Source of the DNA: Fulvivirgaceae bacterium JP3-4
GTDB lineage: Bacteria; Bacteroidota; Bacteroidia; Cytophagales; Cyclobacteriaceae
Assembly (NCBI GenBank): GCA_029309925.1
Contig: JARKND010000001.1
Coordinates: 1,674,001-1,738,000 of the forward strand
DNA length: 64,000 nt
Reading direction: 5' to 3'
Under the pieces are notes generated by a model. The model had not been told where the DNA came from. It ran no database searches and worked only from the letters and a program-made list of their open reading frames with translations. Positions 44,092 to 53,309 of this stretch are shown here, piece by piece. Within the stretch, counting starts at the first letter, position 1. The number at the start of each line of letters is the position of its first letter. The position numbers were made by a program, and so were the translations under genes.

Positions 44092-44487
44092 ATGGTTGGC
44101 TTAAATTTTTATCATATGCGTGACGAGATGGAGATCGTGCTGATTGAAGATGACGAGGACGATGCTGAGCGAATGTTAAAATTTTTGCGGGCAAATTTCA
44201 CAAACAAGATCAGGCACATAGATGACGGAGCGAAAGCTGCCGAGTTTCTACTTTTTGAAACGGATTCAGTACCGAAACTCATTTTGCTGGACCTGTTCCT
44301 TCCGTATATGGATGGAGTTGAACTTTACGAAATGATCAGGCTTGAACCGCCCAAGCGGAACTTGTCCGTCATGTTCCTCATCTCCTCGAAAGAGTCAAAG
44401 GAGTACCTGGATTCGCTCGGATTAAAACCTGACGGATACCTGGTGAAACCAACGCGGAACAACCATGTTCCGGCAAGAATTGAATAA
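44092..44487 (+). CDS. Receiver-only response regulator (Rcp1-like)
   Basis: A 131-residue receiver-only protein. Phospho-acceptor Asp67 (LILLDLFLP), acidic pair IEDDEDD and the Ser/Lys motifs (LISSKES, YLVKP) are present. Several starts are possible (44077, 44116, 44128); I chose 44092 because AGGGGA lies 5-10 bases upstream, but the conserved fold needs only MEIVLIEDD at 44128. The last residues replace the usual final helix by a short, charged end (TRNNHVPARIE). It is followed by a 78-residue unknown, with a 17-base gap. Confidence 0.85.
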   Translation: MVGLNFYHMRDEMEIVLIEDDEDDAERMLKFLRANFTNKIRHIDDGAKAAEFLLFETDSVPKLILLDLFLPYMDGVELYEMIRLEPPKRNLSVMFLISSKESKEYLDSLGLKPDGYLVKPTRNNHVPARIE

Positions 44488-44504
44488 ACACAAACGAAAG
44501 AATT

Positions 44505-44741
44505 ATGGCAACGATTAACATTCCTGAATCTGATGCAATATCATACAAAGACTTTGTTGCCGGAAACCCGGTTCAGGTCAGGTCAGTAACTGCTGAAGAC
44601 GAACACGAATTTGACAAGGGCAAGGAGGTCAAGATTGTTCACATGAATAATGAGAACAACGCAAAGATCGTTTCAGAACCCATTGTCATCGAAGACAAGG
44701 GTGGCAAGAAAACGCTTGCCCTCGTTATCGAGAAAGTGTAG
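44505..44741 (+). CDS. Small conserved-looking hypothetical protein
   Basis: A 78-residue acidic protein with no signal peptide or motif: MATINIPESDAISYKDFVAGNP, then alternating charged and beta-strand-like segments (EVKIVHMNNENNAKIVSEPIV, TLALVIEKV). I recognise no family. It starts 17 bases after the receiver gene on the same strand, so coexpression is likely and a role as its partner or downstream target is possible. A long heptad hairpin follows. Confidence 0.55.
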   Translation: MATINIPESDAISYKDFVAGNPVQVRSVTAEDEHEFDKGKEVKIVHMNNENNAKIVSEPIVIEDKGGKKTLALVIEKV

Positions 44742-44745
44742 GGGG

Positions 44746-44852
44746 CAGGTTCCAAGATCCAAGTTCCAAATACCAAAATCCAAGATTCCTGTAGTGGTAC
44801 TTGGTTTTTGAAATTTGGATTTTGGTATTTGGTATTTGGATCTGGGACCTTG
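44746..44852. repeat. Long paired heptad hairpin (ATCCAAG/CTTGGAT-type) between convergent genes
   Basis: The left arm at 44746-44790 (TTCCAAG, ATCCAAG, TTCCAAA, TACCAAA, ATCCAAG) pairs with the right arm at 44797-44852 (ACTTGGT, ATTTGGA, TTTTGGT, ATTTGGT, ATTTGGA and so on). The best aligned stretch is about 24 bp with two or three mismatches, and outer GGGGCA/TGCCCC bases also pair. It fills the gap between the 78-residue gene and the SGNH hydrolase, 4 bases from the stop of the first. Confidence 0.85.
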
Positions 44853-45512
44853 TCATTTGCCCCTCAGGTGCTTCTTGAGCTTTTTTTCCCAAATCGCATA
44901 TCCTTTCTCATTCATGTGCAATTGGTCGCCCAGGAACAGTTCCGGGCGTGACTTTCCCTTTGTGAGCATTGGCCTGTAGATGTCGAGAAACGTTGTGTTC
45001 TCCTGCGCGTTAAGAAAGTCTGCGATCATTTTATTTCCGGCAATTGCTTTCTCCTGAAACTTGTCGCGTGACGGGCTCGGCTTCATCGCGATGTAAACAA
45101 TCGGGACGTCCGGAAGACGTGAACGAATGAGGTTATACAATTTTTTTGTCCGATTTAAAACTGAATCAGCAGTAGTGTAAGCGTTGGGCAAATCGTTTTC
45201 ACCTATATACAGAATAATTTTCCTGGGTGAATAACGGAAGATGAGGTCGTCAGCATGACGGATAATATCATTCACCACCGCGCCTCCGATTCCACGATTG
45301 ATCGCGCCAAATTTTCCAAACTTCTGATTGAAGTCTTTCCAAAGCCTGATTGAGGAGCTTCCCACAAACACGATAGGCTTTTCGGGCTGCGGATACATGT
45401 TGTCGTAGCGCTTTATTACGTCAACATCTTCCTGGTAGGGGATGGAAGACTGCGCATAGCCCATCACCAAATACGCGTTAGTAAAGACAACCATCACCAC
45501 GATTCTAATCAT
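44853..45512 (-). CDS. Secreted SGNH/GDSL hydrolase
   Basis: A 219-residue esterase-fold protein. The signal peptide ends near YAQSS. SGNH blocks are visible: FVGSSSIRLW (nucleophile Ser), RGIGG, YIGENDLPNA with the conserved Asn, and DQLHMNEKGY with Asp and His. This form is close to bacterial platelet-activating-factor acetylhydrolase-like and acetylxylan-esterase-like enzymes. Given the PUL next door it could deacetylate a glycan, but no gene order supports that firmly. Confidence 0.85.
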   Translation of the reverse strand: MIRIVVMVVFTNAYLVMGYAQSSIPYQEDVDVIKRYDNMYPQPEKPIVFVGSSSIRLWKDFNQKFGKFGAINRGIGGAVVNDIIRHADDLIFRYSPRKIILYIGENDLPNAYTTADSVLNRTKKLYNLIRSRLPDVPIVYIAMKPSPSRDKFQEKAIAGNKMIADFLNAQENTTFLDIYRPMLTKGKSRPELFLGDQLHMNEKGYAIWEKKLKKHLRGK

Positions 45513-45831
45513 AAAGGAGTATTTATTTCACGGCAGTATAGAGCAAGTCACATCGATTAACAAGTGTTAAAAGAAAATTTAACTTTTCCGAATTCGAGTT
45601 CATGTGAATTAAAAATTCTTTTATTAAATTCAATAATACGATGAAGTTGACGAAGTGTTTTCATCGTCTTCATACCTTTTGGGAATTGCCTTGGTTTTGA
45701 TCTGAACCCCCACGGTTCAAGCAAGTTTGTTTTTGTAGTCGACATGTTTCGCTGTTACTCAGCGATCCTGAAATTCTATTGTCTCACTATAGTCAGTTCA
45801 ATCAATAACTAAAACCAAAACGCAAACGCTT
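45513..45831. other. 319-bp divergent intergenic leader; no gene called
   Basis: An AT-rich region between the SGNH gene and susC. It contains a short inverted repeat CGATGAA (45639-45645) with TTCATCG (45660-45666). A 62-codon frame on the minus strand (45557-45745) has no family likeness. No TAnnTTTG/TTTG pair in a convincing position was found, so the susC promoter is not identified. Confidence 0.4.
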
Positions 45832-48800
45832 ATGAAAACAAAGCTACGAATGCTTCGGCATGGCACCATCATGCTGATCACGGCAATCGCTCTATGCATG
45901 TTCACGGCACTGCAGGCGTCCGCTCAGGAAAACACAATTCGGGGTAAAGTCGTTGACGAATCGAACGCACCATTGCCTGGTGTGAACATTCTGCTGAAAG
46001 GAACAACGGTAGGAACAACAACGGATGCTGACGGAACATACAGCCTCAGCGCCCCGGGTCAGAATGGGGTTTTGATTTTTTCATTCATTGGCTACCTGAG
46101 CCAGGAAGTTCCAATCGATAACCGGACGTCCATTGATGTGACTTTGAAAACGGATATGGTGGCGCTTTCGGAGGTGGTGATCACGGGTTACGGTGCACAG
46201 TCAAAGCGTGATATCACAGGATCAGTGGCAACCATCGATAGCAAACAATTGCTCTCAACGCCTGCGACAAACCTTGGTCAGGCGATGCAAGGTAAGGTTG
46301 CCGGTGTTACGGTAGGAAATGAAAATAGCCCCGGTGGGGGAGTAATGGTTCGCATTCGCGGGTTTGGAACTATCAACGACAACTCTCCCCTCTATGTAAT
46401 TGATGGAATGCCGACTAAGGGAAACCTGAATAGTCTTAATCTTAATGACGTGGAATCGATTCAGATTTTGAAAGATGCCTCCGCAGCTTCGATTTATGGA
46501 TCGCGCGCGGGAAATGGCGTTGTGATCGTCACAACAAAAAAAGGAAAAGTCGGCAAACCAATGTTTACGTACGATACCTATTACGGTACACAACGCCCCG
46601 GCAAGCTTCTGAATCTTCTCAATACACAGGAGTATGCTCAACTAGTCTGGGAATCAAGGATCAACGCTGGAGTTCTCGGGCCCAACGGCAACCCTGCTCA
46701 CGCGCAGTTTGGGAACGGAGCTTCGCCTGTAATCCCTGACTATATTTTTCCGGCAGGTGCAATGGAAGGCGATCCGCGTGTAGCACAGAATCCCGATGGT
46801 ACGTATGTTAACTACAGCTCGAATATCGATGGCGCTGATTTTAACAAAACAAAATGGCTGATCACAAAGGCAAATAAGGAAGGAACGAACTGGCTTGACG
46901 AGATATACAATCCTGCACCGATTCAAAGTCACCAGATTGGCGCCTCAGGCGGAACAGAAAATGGACGCTATGCCCTTTCGTTAAACTATTTTGATCAGAA
47001 GGGGATTATGCTGTATACAAATTTCAAACGTTATGCGCTTCGCGCCAACACTGAATTCAACATCAATAAACGCGTTCGCATTGGCGAAAATTTCCAGGTC
47101 GGTTATACCGATCGCGTGAATCAGCCAAATGGCAACAGCCAGGAAAGCAATCCAACCTCATTTGCGTTCAGAATTCAGCCGATTGTTCCGGTGTATGATG
47201 TTCACGGTGTGAATTTCGGAGGAACCCGTGGAACGGACCTCGACAACTCGCGAAATCCGGTCGCAGATCTCTGGAGGAATAAAGACAACCGCCAGTACGA
47301 AACCAGATTCTTTGGAAACGTATTTGCAGAGGTCGATATCCTCGAAAACCTGACAGCAAAGACGAGTTTCGGCCTTGACTACAACCTGTTTAATTTTCGG
47401 AACTATACCATTCGCGACATCGAGTCTGCAGAATCACGCGGGTCAAACAGTTTGCAAACGAGCAATAACTACGAATGGACGTGGGTATGGTACAATACAT
47501 TAACATACAATGCAACCATCGCTGAAAAGCACCGCATCAACTTCCTGATTGGTACAGAATCGATAAAAGATTATTTCGAGTTCTTTGATGCATCGCGAAC
47601 AAATTTTGCGTCAGATGCACTTGACAACCGTTACCTCAGCGGTGGAACTGGTGTGCAGACAAACAACGGTGGTGGATCGAACTGGGCGCTAGCCTCAGAA
47701 TTTGCAAAGCTCAACTATTCAATGTCTGACAAATACCTGCTGGAAGGAACGATCCGAAGGGACCGGTCATCGCGCTTTGCACCGCAGTTCCGCACGGCAT
47801 ATTTCCCTGCTTTCAGCGCGGGGTGGGTTTTCACTAATGAGTCTTTCGCAGATATCCTCGGATCAGTTGTCAGCATGGGTAAGCTTCGCCTCGGCTGGGG
47901 AAAGACCGGTAATCAGGAAATAGGAAACTACAATTCACTGACGATTTTTGCCCTCAACCCTGCAACTTCATTTTACGACATTAACGGAACACGCACTTCA
48001 GCGGTACCCGGCTATGAGTTAACACAGTTTGGCAACGCAAGAGCAAAATGGGAAACGACAACCTCGACAAACATAGGTGTTGATGCGACATTGTTGAATA
48101 ACCGGATTGACTTCGCTTTTGACTGGTACACACGCGAAACGACTGACATGCTATTCCCGGTGCCTGCTCCGCTGACTTCTGGTGTTGCCACTAACCCATT
48201 CCAGAACATCGGATCGATGCGCAACCGAGGTATAGACCTTGCATTAGGTTACAACGGAACAGCGCTTGGCAATGAGCTCACATACTCCGTAAGCGGAAAC
48301 TTCAGTACCTATCGCAATACCGTTACAAAAACCACAGGCGACCCTGCAACACAATACTTTGGGCTGAATGATGAGCGCATCCAGAACTTCGTGGTAACGC
48401 AGCAGGATTACCCGATTTCTTCATTCTTCGGTTACAGAGTCAATGGCATCTTCCAGTCTGATGACGAGGCAGCGGCTGCACCCACTAACAATCTTGGTGT
48501 AAATCAAAACCGCGCAGGACGATTCAGGTTTGAAGATGTCAATGGAGACGGAGTCGTTAATACAAGCGACCTGTCAATCATAGGAAATCCACACCCGGAT
48601 TTTACTTATGGTGTCAACATCAATGTCAACTACAAAAATTTCAGCCTGACATTGTTCGGACAAGGTGTGCATGGCAACGACATTTTTAATTATGTCAAGT
48701 ACTGGACTGACTTCCCAACGTTCGCAGGAAACCGCAGCACACGTATGTTGTATGACTCATGGAGACCCGGCAAGACTGATGCAATCCTTCCGCAACTTAC

Positions 48801-49104
48801 TTCCAGCGACCAGGTCAGCATTCTCCCATCAACGTATTACCTCGAAGACGGATCATACTTCCGCATGAAGAATATCCAGCTGGGTTATACCTTGCCTGTT
48901 TCGCTTGTGTCGCGTATCGGCTTCAACACAGTGCGTGTGTATGTGCAGGGACAGAACCTGTTTACAGTCACGAAATACTCAGGAATGGATCCTGAAATCA
49001 ACCTGCGAAACTATACGGCAGGAAACGATAGACAGATCGGTGTTGACGGTGGAGCATATCCAACGGCTAAACAATACATCATCGGTTTAAACCTTGCATT
49101 CTGA
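45832..49104 (+). CDS. SusC/RagA-family TonB-linked outer-membrane protein
   Basis: A 1090-residue nutrient-uptake barrel. A signal peptide (ending ALQASAQ) precedes the CarboxypepD_reg domain (residues ~33-115, RGKVVDESNAPLPGVNILLKGT). A TonB-box-like stretch is followed by the plug (VVITGYGAQSKRDITGSVATI ... LKDASAASIYGSRAGNGVVIVTTKKGK), then a 22-strand barrel ending PTAKQYIIGLNLAF. The SusD gene follows after 28 bases, forming the typical pair. It probably imports oligosaccharides; the adjacent GH67 and UxuA genes point to glucuronoxylan-type substrates. Confidence 0.96.
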   Translation: MKTKLRMLRHGTIMLITAIALCMFTALQASAQENTIRGKVVDESNAPLPGVNILLKGTTVGTTTDADGTYSLSAPGQNGVLIFSFIGYLSQEVPIDNRTSIDVTLKTDMVALSEVVITGYGAQSKRDITGSVATIDSKQLLSTPATNLGQAMQGKVAGVTVGNENSPGGGVMVRIRGFGTINDNSPLYVIDGMPTKGNLNSLNLNDVESIQILKDASAASIYGSRAGNGVVIVTTKKGKVGKPMFTYDTYYGTQRPGKLLNLLNTQEYAQLVWESRINAGVLGPNGNPAHAQFGNGASPVIPDYIFPAGAMEGDPRVAQNPDGTYVNYSSNIDGADFNKTKWLITKANKEGTNWLDEIYNPAPIQSHQIGASGGTENGRYALSLNYFDQKGIMLYTNFKRYALRANTEFNINKRVRIGENFQVGYTDRVNQPNGNSQESNPTSFAFRIQPIVPVYDVHGVNFGGTRGTDLDNSRNPVADLWRNKDNRQYETRFFGNVFAEVDILENLTAKTSFGLDYNLFNFRNYTIRDIESAESRGSNSLQTSNNYEWTWVWYNTLTYNATIAEKHRINFLIGTESIKDYFEFFDASRTNFASDALDNRYLSGGTGVQTNNGGGSNWALASEFAKLNYSMSDKYLLEGTIRRDRSSRFAPQFRTAYFPAFSAGWVFTNESFADILGSVVSMGKLRLGWGKTGNQEIGNYNSLTIFALNPATSFYDINGTRTSAVPGYELTQFGNARAKWETTTSTNIGVDATLLNNRIDFAFDWYTRETTDMLFPVPAPLTSGVATNPFQNIGSMRNRGIDLALGYNGTALGNELTYSVSGNFSTYRNTVTKTTGDPATQYFGLNDERIQNFVVTQQDYPISSFFGYRVNGIFQSDDEAAAAPTNNLGVNQNRAGRFRFEDVNGDGVVNTSDLSIIGNPHPDFTYGVNINVNYKNFSLTLFGQGVHGNDIFNYVKYWTDFPTFAGNRSTRMLYDSWRPGKTDAILPQLTSSDQVSILPSTYYLEDGSYFRMKNIQLGYTLPVSLVSRIGFNTVRVYVQGQNLFTVTKYSGMDPEINLRNYTAGNDRQIGVDGGAYPTAKQYIIGLNLAF

Positions 49105-49132
49105 AATGCTGCCTGTTAAAAACTTAAAAAAC

Positions 49133-50869
49133 ATGACAATGAAAAAATTATCAATAATATTCTGTGCGATTCTGTTGGCGATCGCCAATGGATGCTCAGA
49201 CGAATTCCTCGATGTGCAGCCAAAGGCCGCATTGAGCGGTACTGCATTGCAAAACAGTAAGGGCGTGAACTCGCTTTTGATTGGCGCCTATTCTTTGCTT
49301 GACGGATGGGCAACACCGGAGGGCGCTTATCGTTCGTACCAGGTTGGTGCGGATAACTGGGTGTACGGTAGTGTTGCATCAGACGATGCTTACAAGGGAA
49401 CGATTGCCGGTGATCAGCCACCCATTTCTCTGATCGAGCAGCATAATATTGCTGCAGACAATATTTACTTCCGTGGAAAATGGAGAGGTATGTATGACGG
49501 CATTGCCCGTGTAAATGATGTACTTCAGATTTTGCCAAAGGTGACTGATATGACAGATGCTGAAAAAGCTCAGGTTGTCGCGGAAGCAAAATTTCTTCGC
49601 GGCCACTATCATTTTGAATTGAAGAAGATGTTCAACAATGTGCCCTACATCGATGAAGTTGTTTACGATCCCAACAATCTTGAAAGCACAAAGTTGACAA
49701 ACACCGAAGACATCTGGCCTAAGATAGAGGCGGACCTGCAGGCTGCGTATGATGTTTTGCCGACCACGCAGGCAGCAAAGGGGCGGGCAACAAAGTGGGC
49801 CGCAGGAGCAACCCTTGCAAAAGCATTTTTGTTTCAGAAAAAATACGGACAGGCGAAAACGATTCTCGAAGCGATTGTTGCAAGCAACCAGTATCGTCTT
49901 GTCGACCGTTATCATGATAACTTCCGGGCTTCAACCAATAACAATGCTGAATCGATTTTTGAAGTGCAGTATTCTGTAAATGATGGCGCGCCAGGCGGAG
50001 AGAACGGTAACATCGGCTCGACACTCAACTATCCTTACGGTGGTGGTGGGGTAACAACATGCTGTGGATTTTTTCAACCATCGCAAAATCTCGTAAACGC
50101 TTTTAAAACCGGTGCAGATGGGCTTCCACTTCTTGATAACTTCAACGCATCTGATGTGACCAGCGACCAGGGCATAGAAGCGACCGCGCCATTTACCCCG
50201 TATTCCGGCACACTTGATCCGCGTGTAGACTGGACCGTTGGAAGAAGGGGAATTCCGTTTCTCGATTGGGGCGTACATCCGGGCAAAACATATGTTCGTG
50301 ACCAGGCTTATGGTGGACCTTATTCTCCGAAGAAGCACGTCATGTACCGCTCCGATGTAGGAACGAATACTTTTGCAGGCAACCCGCGCCTTAATGCAAA
50401 CAATTACCGCATGATCCGTTACTCACACGTGCTGCTGTGGCTAGCCGAAATTGCAGTCGAAGAGGGCAACCTCGATGTGGCAAGAGGATACGTAAATCAG
50501 ATACGCGCAAGAGCTGCAAATCCAGCCGGATTTGTTTTAAAATCGGATGGCACGCCTGCAGCAAACTATCTGATCAACACCTACACTACCCCGTGGCCGG
50601 ATCAGGCTACGGCACGAAAAGCAGTGCAGTTCGAACAACGCCTTGAATTTGCAATGGAGGGTCATCGGAGATTTGACCTCGTGCGGTGGGGCATAGCCGC
50701 GTCAACGCTTAATGCATATTTCCAGGCCGAAGGAAATAAACGCGCTTATCTCAAAGGGGTCACGTTTACACCTGGAAAGCACGAGTATTTCCCAATACCT
50801 CTACAAGAGATTCTTAATAGCCAGAAAAATGGCGCACCTACGCTGACACAGAACCCTGGTTATAATTGA
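49133..50869 (+). CDS. SusD/RagB-family nutrient-binding lipoprotein
   Basis: A 578-residue surface lipoprotein. The signal with lipobox AIANGCSDEF puts a lipid at Cys ~19, then DVQPKAALSGTALQN and a TPR-rich helical body typical of SusD_RagB (YEKMFNN-like LKKMFNNVPYIDEVVYD; RKAVQFEQRLEFAMEGHRRFDLVRWG near 510-530). It forms the lid on the SusC barrel. I chose the ATG at 49133; an ATG 6 bases later is equally good, and the upstream frame to 49094 overlaps susC and lacks a signal. A bidirectional terminator follows. Confidence 0.95.
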   Translation: MTMKKLSIIFCAILLAIANGCSDEFLDVQPKAALSGTALQNSKGVNSLLIGAYSLLDGWATPEGAYRSYQVGADNWVYGSVASDDAYKGTIAGDQPPISLIEQHNIAADNIYFRGKWRGMYDGIARVNDVLQILPKVTDMTDAEKAQVVAEAKFLRGHYHFELKKMFNNVPYIDEVVYDPNNLESTKLTNTEDIWPKIEADLQAAYDVLPTTQAAKGRATKWAAGATLAKAFLFQKKYGQAKTILEAIVASNQYRLVDRYHDNFRASTNNNAESIFEVQYSVNDGAPGGENGNIGSTLNYPYGGGGVTTCCGFFQPSQNLVNAFKTGADGLPLLDNFNASDVTSDQGIEATAPFTPYSGTLDPRVDWTVGRRGIPFLDWGVHPGKTYVRDQAYGGPYSPKKHVMYRSDVGTNTFAGNPRLNANNYRMIRYSHVLLWLAEIAVEEGNLDVARGYVNQIRARAANPAGFVLKSDGTPAANYLINTYTTPWPDQATARKAVQFEQRLEFAMEGHRRFDLVRWGIAASTLNAYFQAEGNKRAYLKGVTFTPGKHEYFPIPLQEILNSQKNGAPTLTQNPGYN

Positions 50870-50887
50870 TTGAACTTCTGTGAAAAG

Positions 50888-50913
50888 AAAAGCCACCTCC
50901 AACGGTGGCTTTT
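50888..50913. terminator. Bidirectional terminator between susD and the TIM-barrel gene
   Basis: AAAGCCACC (50889-50897) pairs with GGTGGCTTT (50904-50912) around a 6-base loop, with A runs on the left and T runs on the right. It can end both convergent transcripts. Confidence 0.85.
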
Positions 50914-50933
50914 CCATTTATAAGTTTTGAAGG

Positions 50934-51956
50934 TCACGCATTTTTCTCAAGCACCTTCCGGCAAAACTCCACACACTTTGCCACTTCCTTCACGGCATCG
51001 GATCCTGCAGGCACTTCATACTCCATCTCAACGGTAGCCGGAAACTTATATTTCTCTTTTCTCATCAGCAGCAACACCTTCTCCAGAGGCGTATCACCTT
51101 CGCCCCATGGCATGTTAGCGCCACCGTTGTCTTTTGATTTTCTGTCTTTAATGTGCATACTGTAGATGCGGTCGTGTTTTGCCTGAAGAAGCGGAATAGG
51201 ATCAAAACCTGCTGCCACGTAGTGACCGATGTCGCAGTTCAGGCCATTGTATTTCGACTGCGCGATCGCGTCATCCCATGACGTAATCGTCTGCTGCAGG
51301 TGTCCGTGATAGCCAATTCCAATCTTGTGGCGTTCACCAAATTCACCCAGGCGTTTGCTTTGCGCTGCGTCTTTTGGAAGTTCAACCGTCACGTGACTTG
51401 CACCCAGCGCTTTCGCTGCTTTCATTGCATATTCGATCTCTGCATCTGTGTTCTTGTCACCCAGCGCATTCGGCTTGTAAGCGTAAATGGAAACACCGGC
51501 ATCTTTATACATCTTGCGGAGGGTTTCGAACTTATCCAGCGATATTGATGCACGCCAGTCGGCAATTTCTTTCGTCTTTGCTTTTTGCTCGGCTTCCTGC
51601 TCAGGTGTGAGCTGCGGCCGCGGTGTCCCGGGAGGCGGGAACTGGCGCGGCTCAATGGTTGTATGTGGCGCACCTGCGAATGCCTCTGCAGTATTGCCCA
51701 TCAACTCAATAGCGCTGATGTTCGTGTCGATACAGTATTGGAGCACTTGTTCTGCTGAAACCGGGAGACTTCTGAAAGAATATGTAATCGTTCCGATCTG
51801 AACACCATTGAATTTTGAATTTGGTTTTCCCAGACCTTTGAGAATCGCTGGAAATCCATTGACAGCTTTTGATGCAAGCAGAATTCCCGAAGCGGCTATC
51901 GCTGACTTGAGAATAAAGCTGCGTCTCGTGATTTGAGTGACGTGTTTGCGTTTCAT
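50934..51956 (-). CDS. Sugar isomerase/epimerase-like TIM barrel with Tat signal
   Basis: A 340-residue xylose-isomerase-like TIM-barrel protein, exported through Tat (TRRSFILKSAIAASGILLASKAV). Metal-site segments are visible: ISAIELMGN, HVTVELPK, GYHGHLQQ, LNCDIGHYVAAG and MHIKDRK, together giving the usual E/D/H set. A Pro-rich insert (residues ~97-112, PRQFPPPGTPRPQLTP) separates two strands. Such proteins in PULs isomerise or dehydrate uronates or rare sugars, but this substrate is unknown. It is the last gene of the GH2-like/GH67/uxuA operon, 75 bp after uxuA. Confidence 0.82.
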   Translation of the reverse strand: MKRKHVTQITRRSFILKSAIAASGILLASKAVNGFPAILKGLGKPNSKFNGVQIGTITYSFRSLPVSAEQVLQYCIDTNISAIELMGNTAEAFAGAPHTTIEPRQFPPPGTPRPQLTPEQEAEQKAKTKEIADWRASISLDKFETLRKMYKDAGVSIYAYKPNALGDKNTDAEIEYAMKAAKALGASHVTVELPKDAAQSKRLGEFGERHKIGIGYHGHLQQTITSWDDAIAQSKYNGLNCDIGHYVAAGFDPIPLLQAKHDRIYSMHIKDRKSKDNGGANMPWGEGDTPLEKVLLLMRKEKYKFPATVEMEYEVPAGSDAVKEVAKCVEFCRKVLEKNA

Positions 51957-52031
51957 AGACTTTGGTTGGATTTCTGGAAGTTAAGAAATCCGTGACACAT
52001 CAGCTACACTCGTGTGGTGAACCGGAAAGAA

Positions 52032-53195
52032 CTATTTGTTCATGGCCTGGGCAAGCGCCAGTTCAACACCGCGAAGTTCCGCAAGCCCTCGTAAACGTCC
52101 TATTGCTGAGTAACCCGGGTACGTTTTCTTTTTCAGGTCATCGAGCATCTGGTGTCCATGGTCCGGGCGCATTGGAATAGACCGTCCTCTGCGCTGCATC
52201 AGTTTCAGCACTTCGTTGACAACTTCAACCATATCCGTGTCACCCTCAAGGTGATTGGCCTCAAAGAAATTTCCGTCTTTGTCCCGCTTAGTATTGCGAA
52301 GGTGAAGGAAATGAATCCGGTCGCCAAATTTTCGGATCATGCTGACGATCGGATTGTCAGCGCGTGCCCCATAGGATCCGGTGCAGAAGCACAGTCCATT
52401 AGCGTTGATCGGAACAGCGTCCAGCAAGGCCGTTGCGTCAGCTTCAGTGCTCACGATTCGCGGAAGTCCGAGGATCGAGTATGGCGGATCATCCGGATGA
52501 ATCGCCAGTTTAACCCCTTCGCGTTCAGCTACCGGAGCGACTTCCTTTAAGAATTCAACCAGGTGCTGTTTCAATTTTTTCGCGTCTATTCCCTCATAGG
52601 TCTTTAGCGCGGCCAGTACTTGTTCGGGCGTAAAGCTTTCATCACTGCCCGGCAATCCGAGCAGACAGTTTCTGAAAAGGTCTTTTTTCTCCTGATCCGA
52701 ATGGGAGGATAGCCACTGCGTTGCACTATCGAGATCGGCCTTTGAATAGTCTTTTTCTGCGCCTGGTCTTTTCAGCAGATGGACGTCAAACACGACAAAC
52801 GCGGCCCGCTCAAAACGCAAAGCCTTGCTACCCGTGGGTAATTCATATGAAATATTGGTTCGCAGCCAGTCGAGGATAGGCATAAAGTTGTACGTGATCA
52901 CCTTTAATCCGCAGCGCGCCACGTTACTGATGCTTTGCTTGTAATTTTCAACGTAACGCTGATAATTTCCGCTGCGCTTCTTGATATCTTCATGCACTGG
53001 CAGACTTTCGATCACCGTCCAGGTCATGCCGTGTGATTCAATGACCTTTCTTCGCTTCTCGATTTCTTCGATCGTCCACACATCGCCAACAGGTATGTGG
53101 TGCAACGCGGTAACAACACCCGTGCAACCCGCCTGACGAATATCTGTGAGACTCACTGCGTCATTGGGTCCGAACCACCGCATGGTTTGTTCCAT
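52032..53195 (-). CDS. uxuA: Mannonate dehydratase
   Basis: A 387-residue enzyme converting D-mannonate to 2-keto-3-deoxygluconate in glucuronate catabolism. UxuA markers are [54 protein letters not shown] and MRPDHGHQM. It fits the expected length. I start at the second ATG (MEQTMRW, 53195), because the family N-terminus begins there. uxaC and uxuB, needed to make mannonate from glucuronate, are not in this window. It is preceded in the operon by GH67, whose product feeds the pathway. Confidence 0.95.
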   Translation of the reverse strand: MEQTMRWFGPNDAVSLTDIRQAGCTGVVTALHHIPVGDVWTIEEIEKRRKVIESHGMTWTVIESLPVHEDIKKRSGNYQRYVENYKQSISNVARCGLKVITYNFMPILDWLRTNISYELPTGSKALRFERAAFVVFDVHLLKRPGAEKDYSKADLDSATQWLSSHSDQEKKDLFRNCLLGLPGSDESFTPEQVLAALKTYEGIDAKKLKQHLVEFLKEVAPVAEREGVKLAIHPDDPPYSILGLPRIVSTEADATALLDAVPINANGLCFCTGSYGARADNPIVSMIRKFGDRIHFLHLRNTKRDKDGNFFEANHLEGDTDMVEVVNEVLKLMQRRGRSIPMRPDHGHQMLDDLKKKTYPGYSAIGRLRGLAELRGVELALAQAMNK

Positions 53196-53309
53196 TAAGA
53201 TCATTGTGCGAAAAAGTTAAGTTTAAAGATCAAACACTCGCGCATTCCGCGCTGTGCTAAAATTGCGTTGTATTTGTGTGTTATCAAAATGCCGAAACGA
53301 ATTTAGCGT

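Noticed and set aside
45557-45745. 62-codon minus-strand ORF in the susC leader
   Set aside because: No family likeness, low-complexity flanks and a position inside a divergent promoter region. Kept only as part of the leader description.
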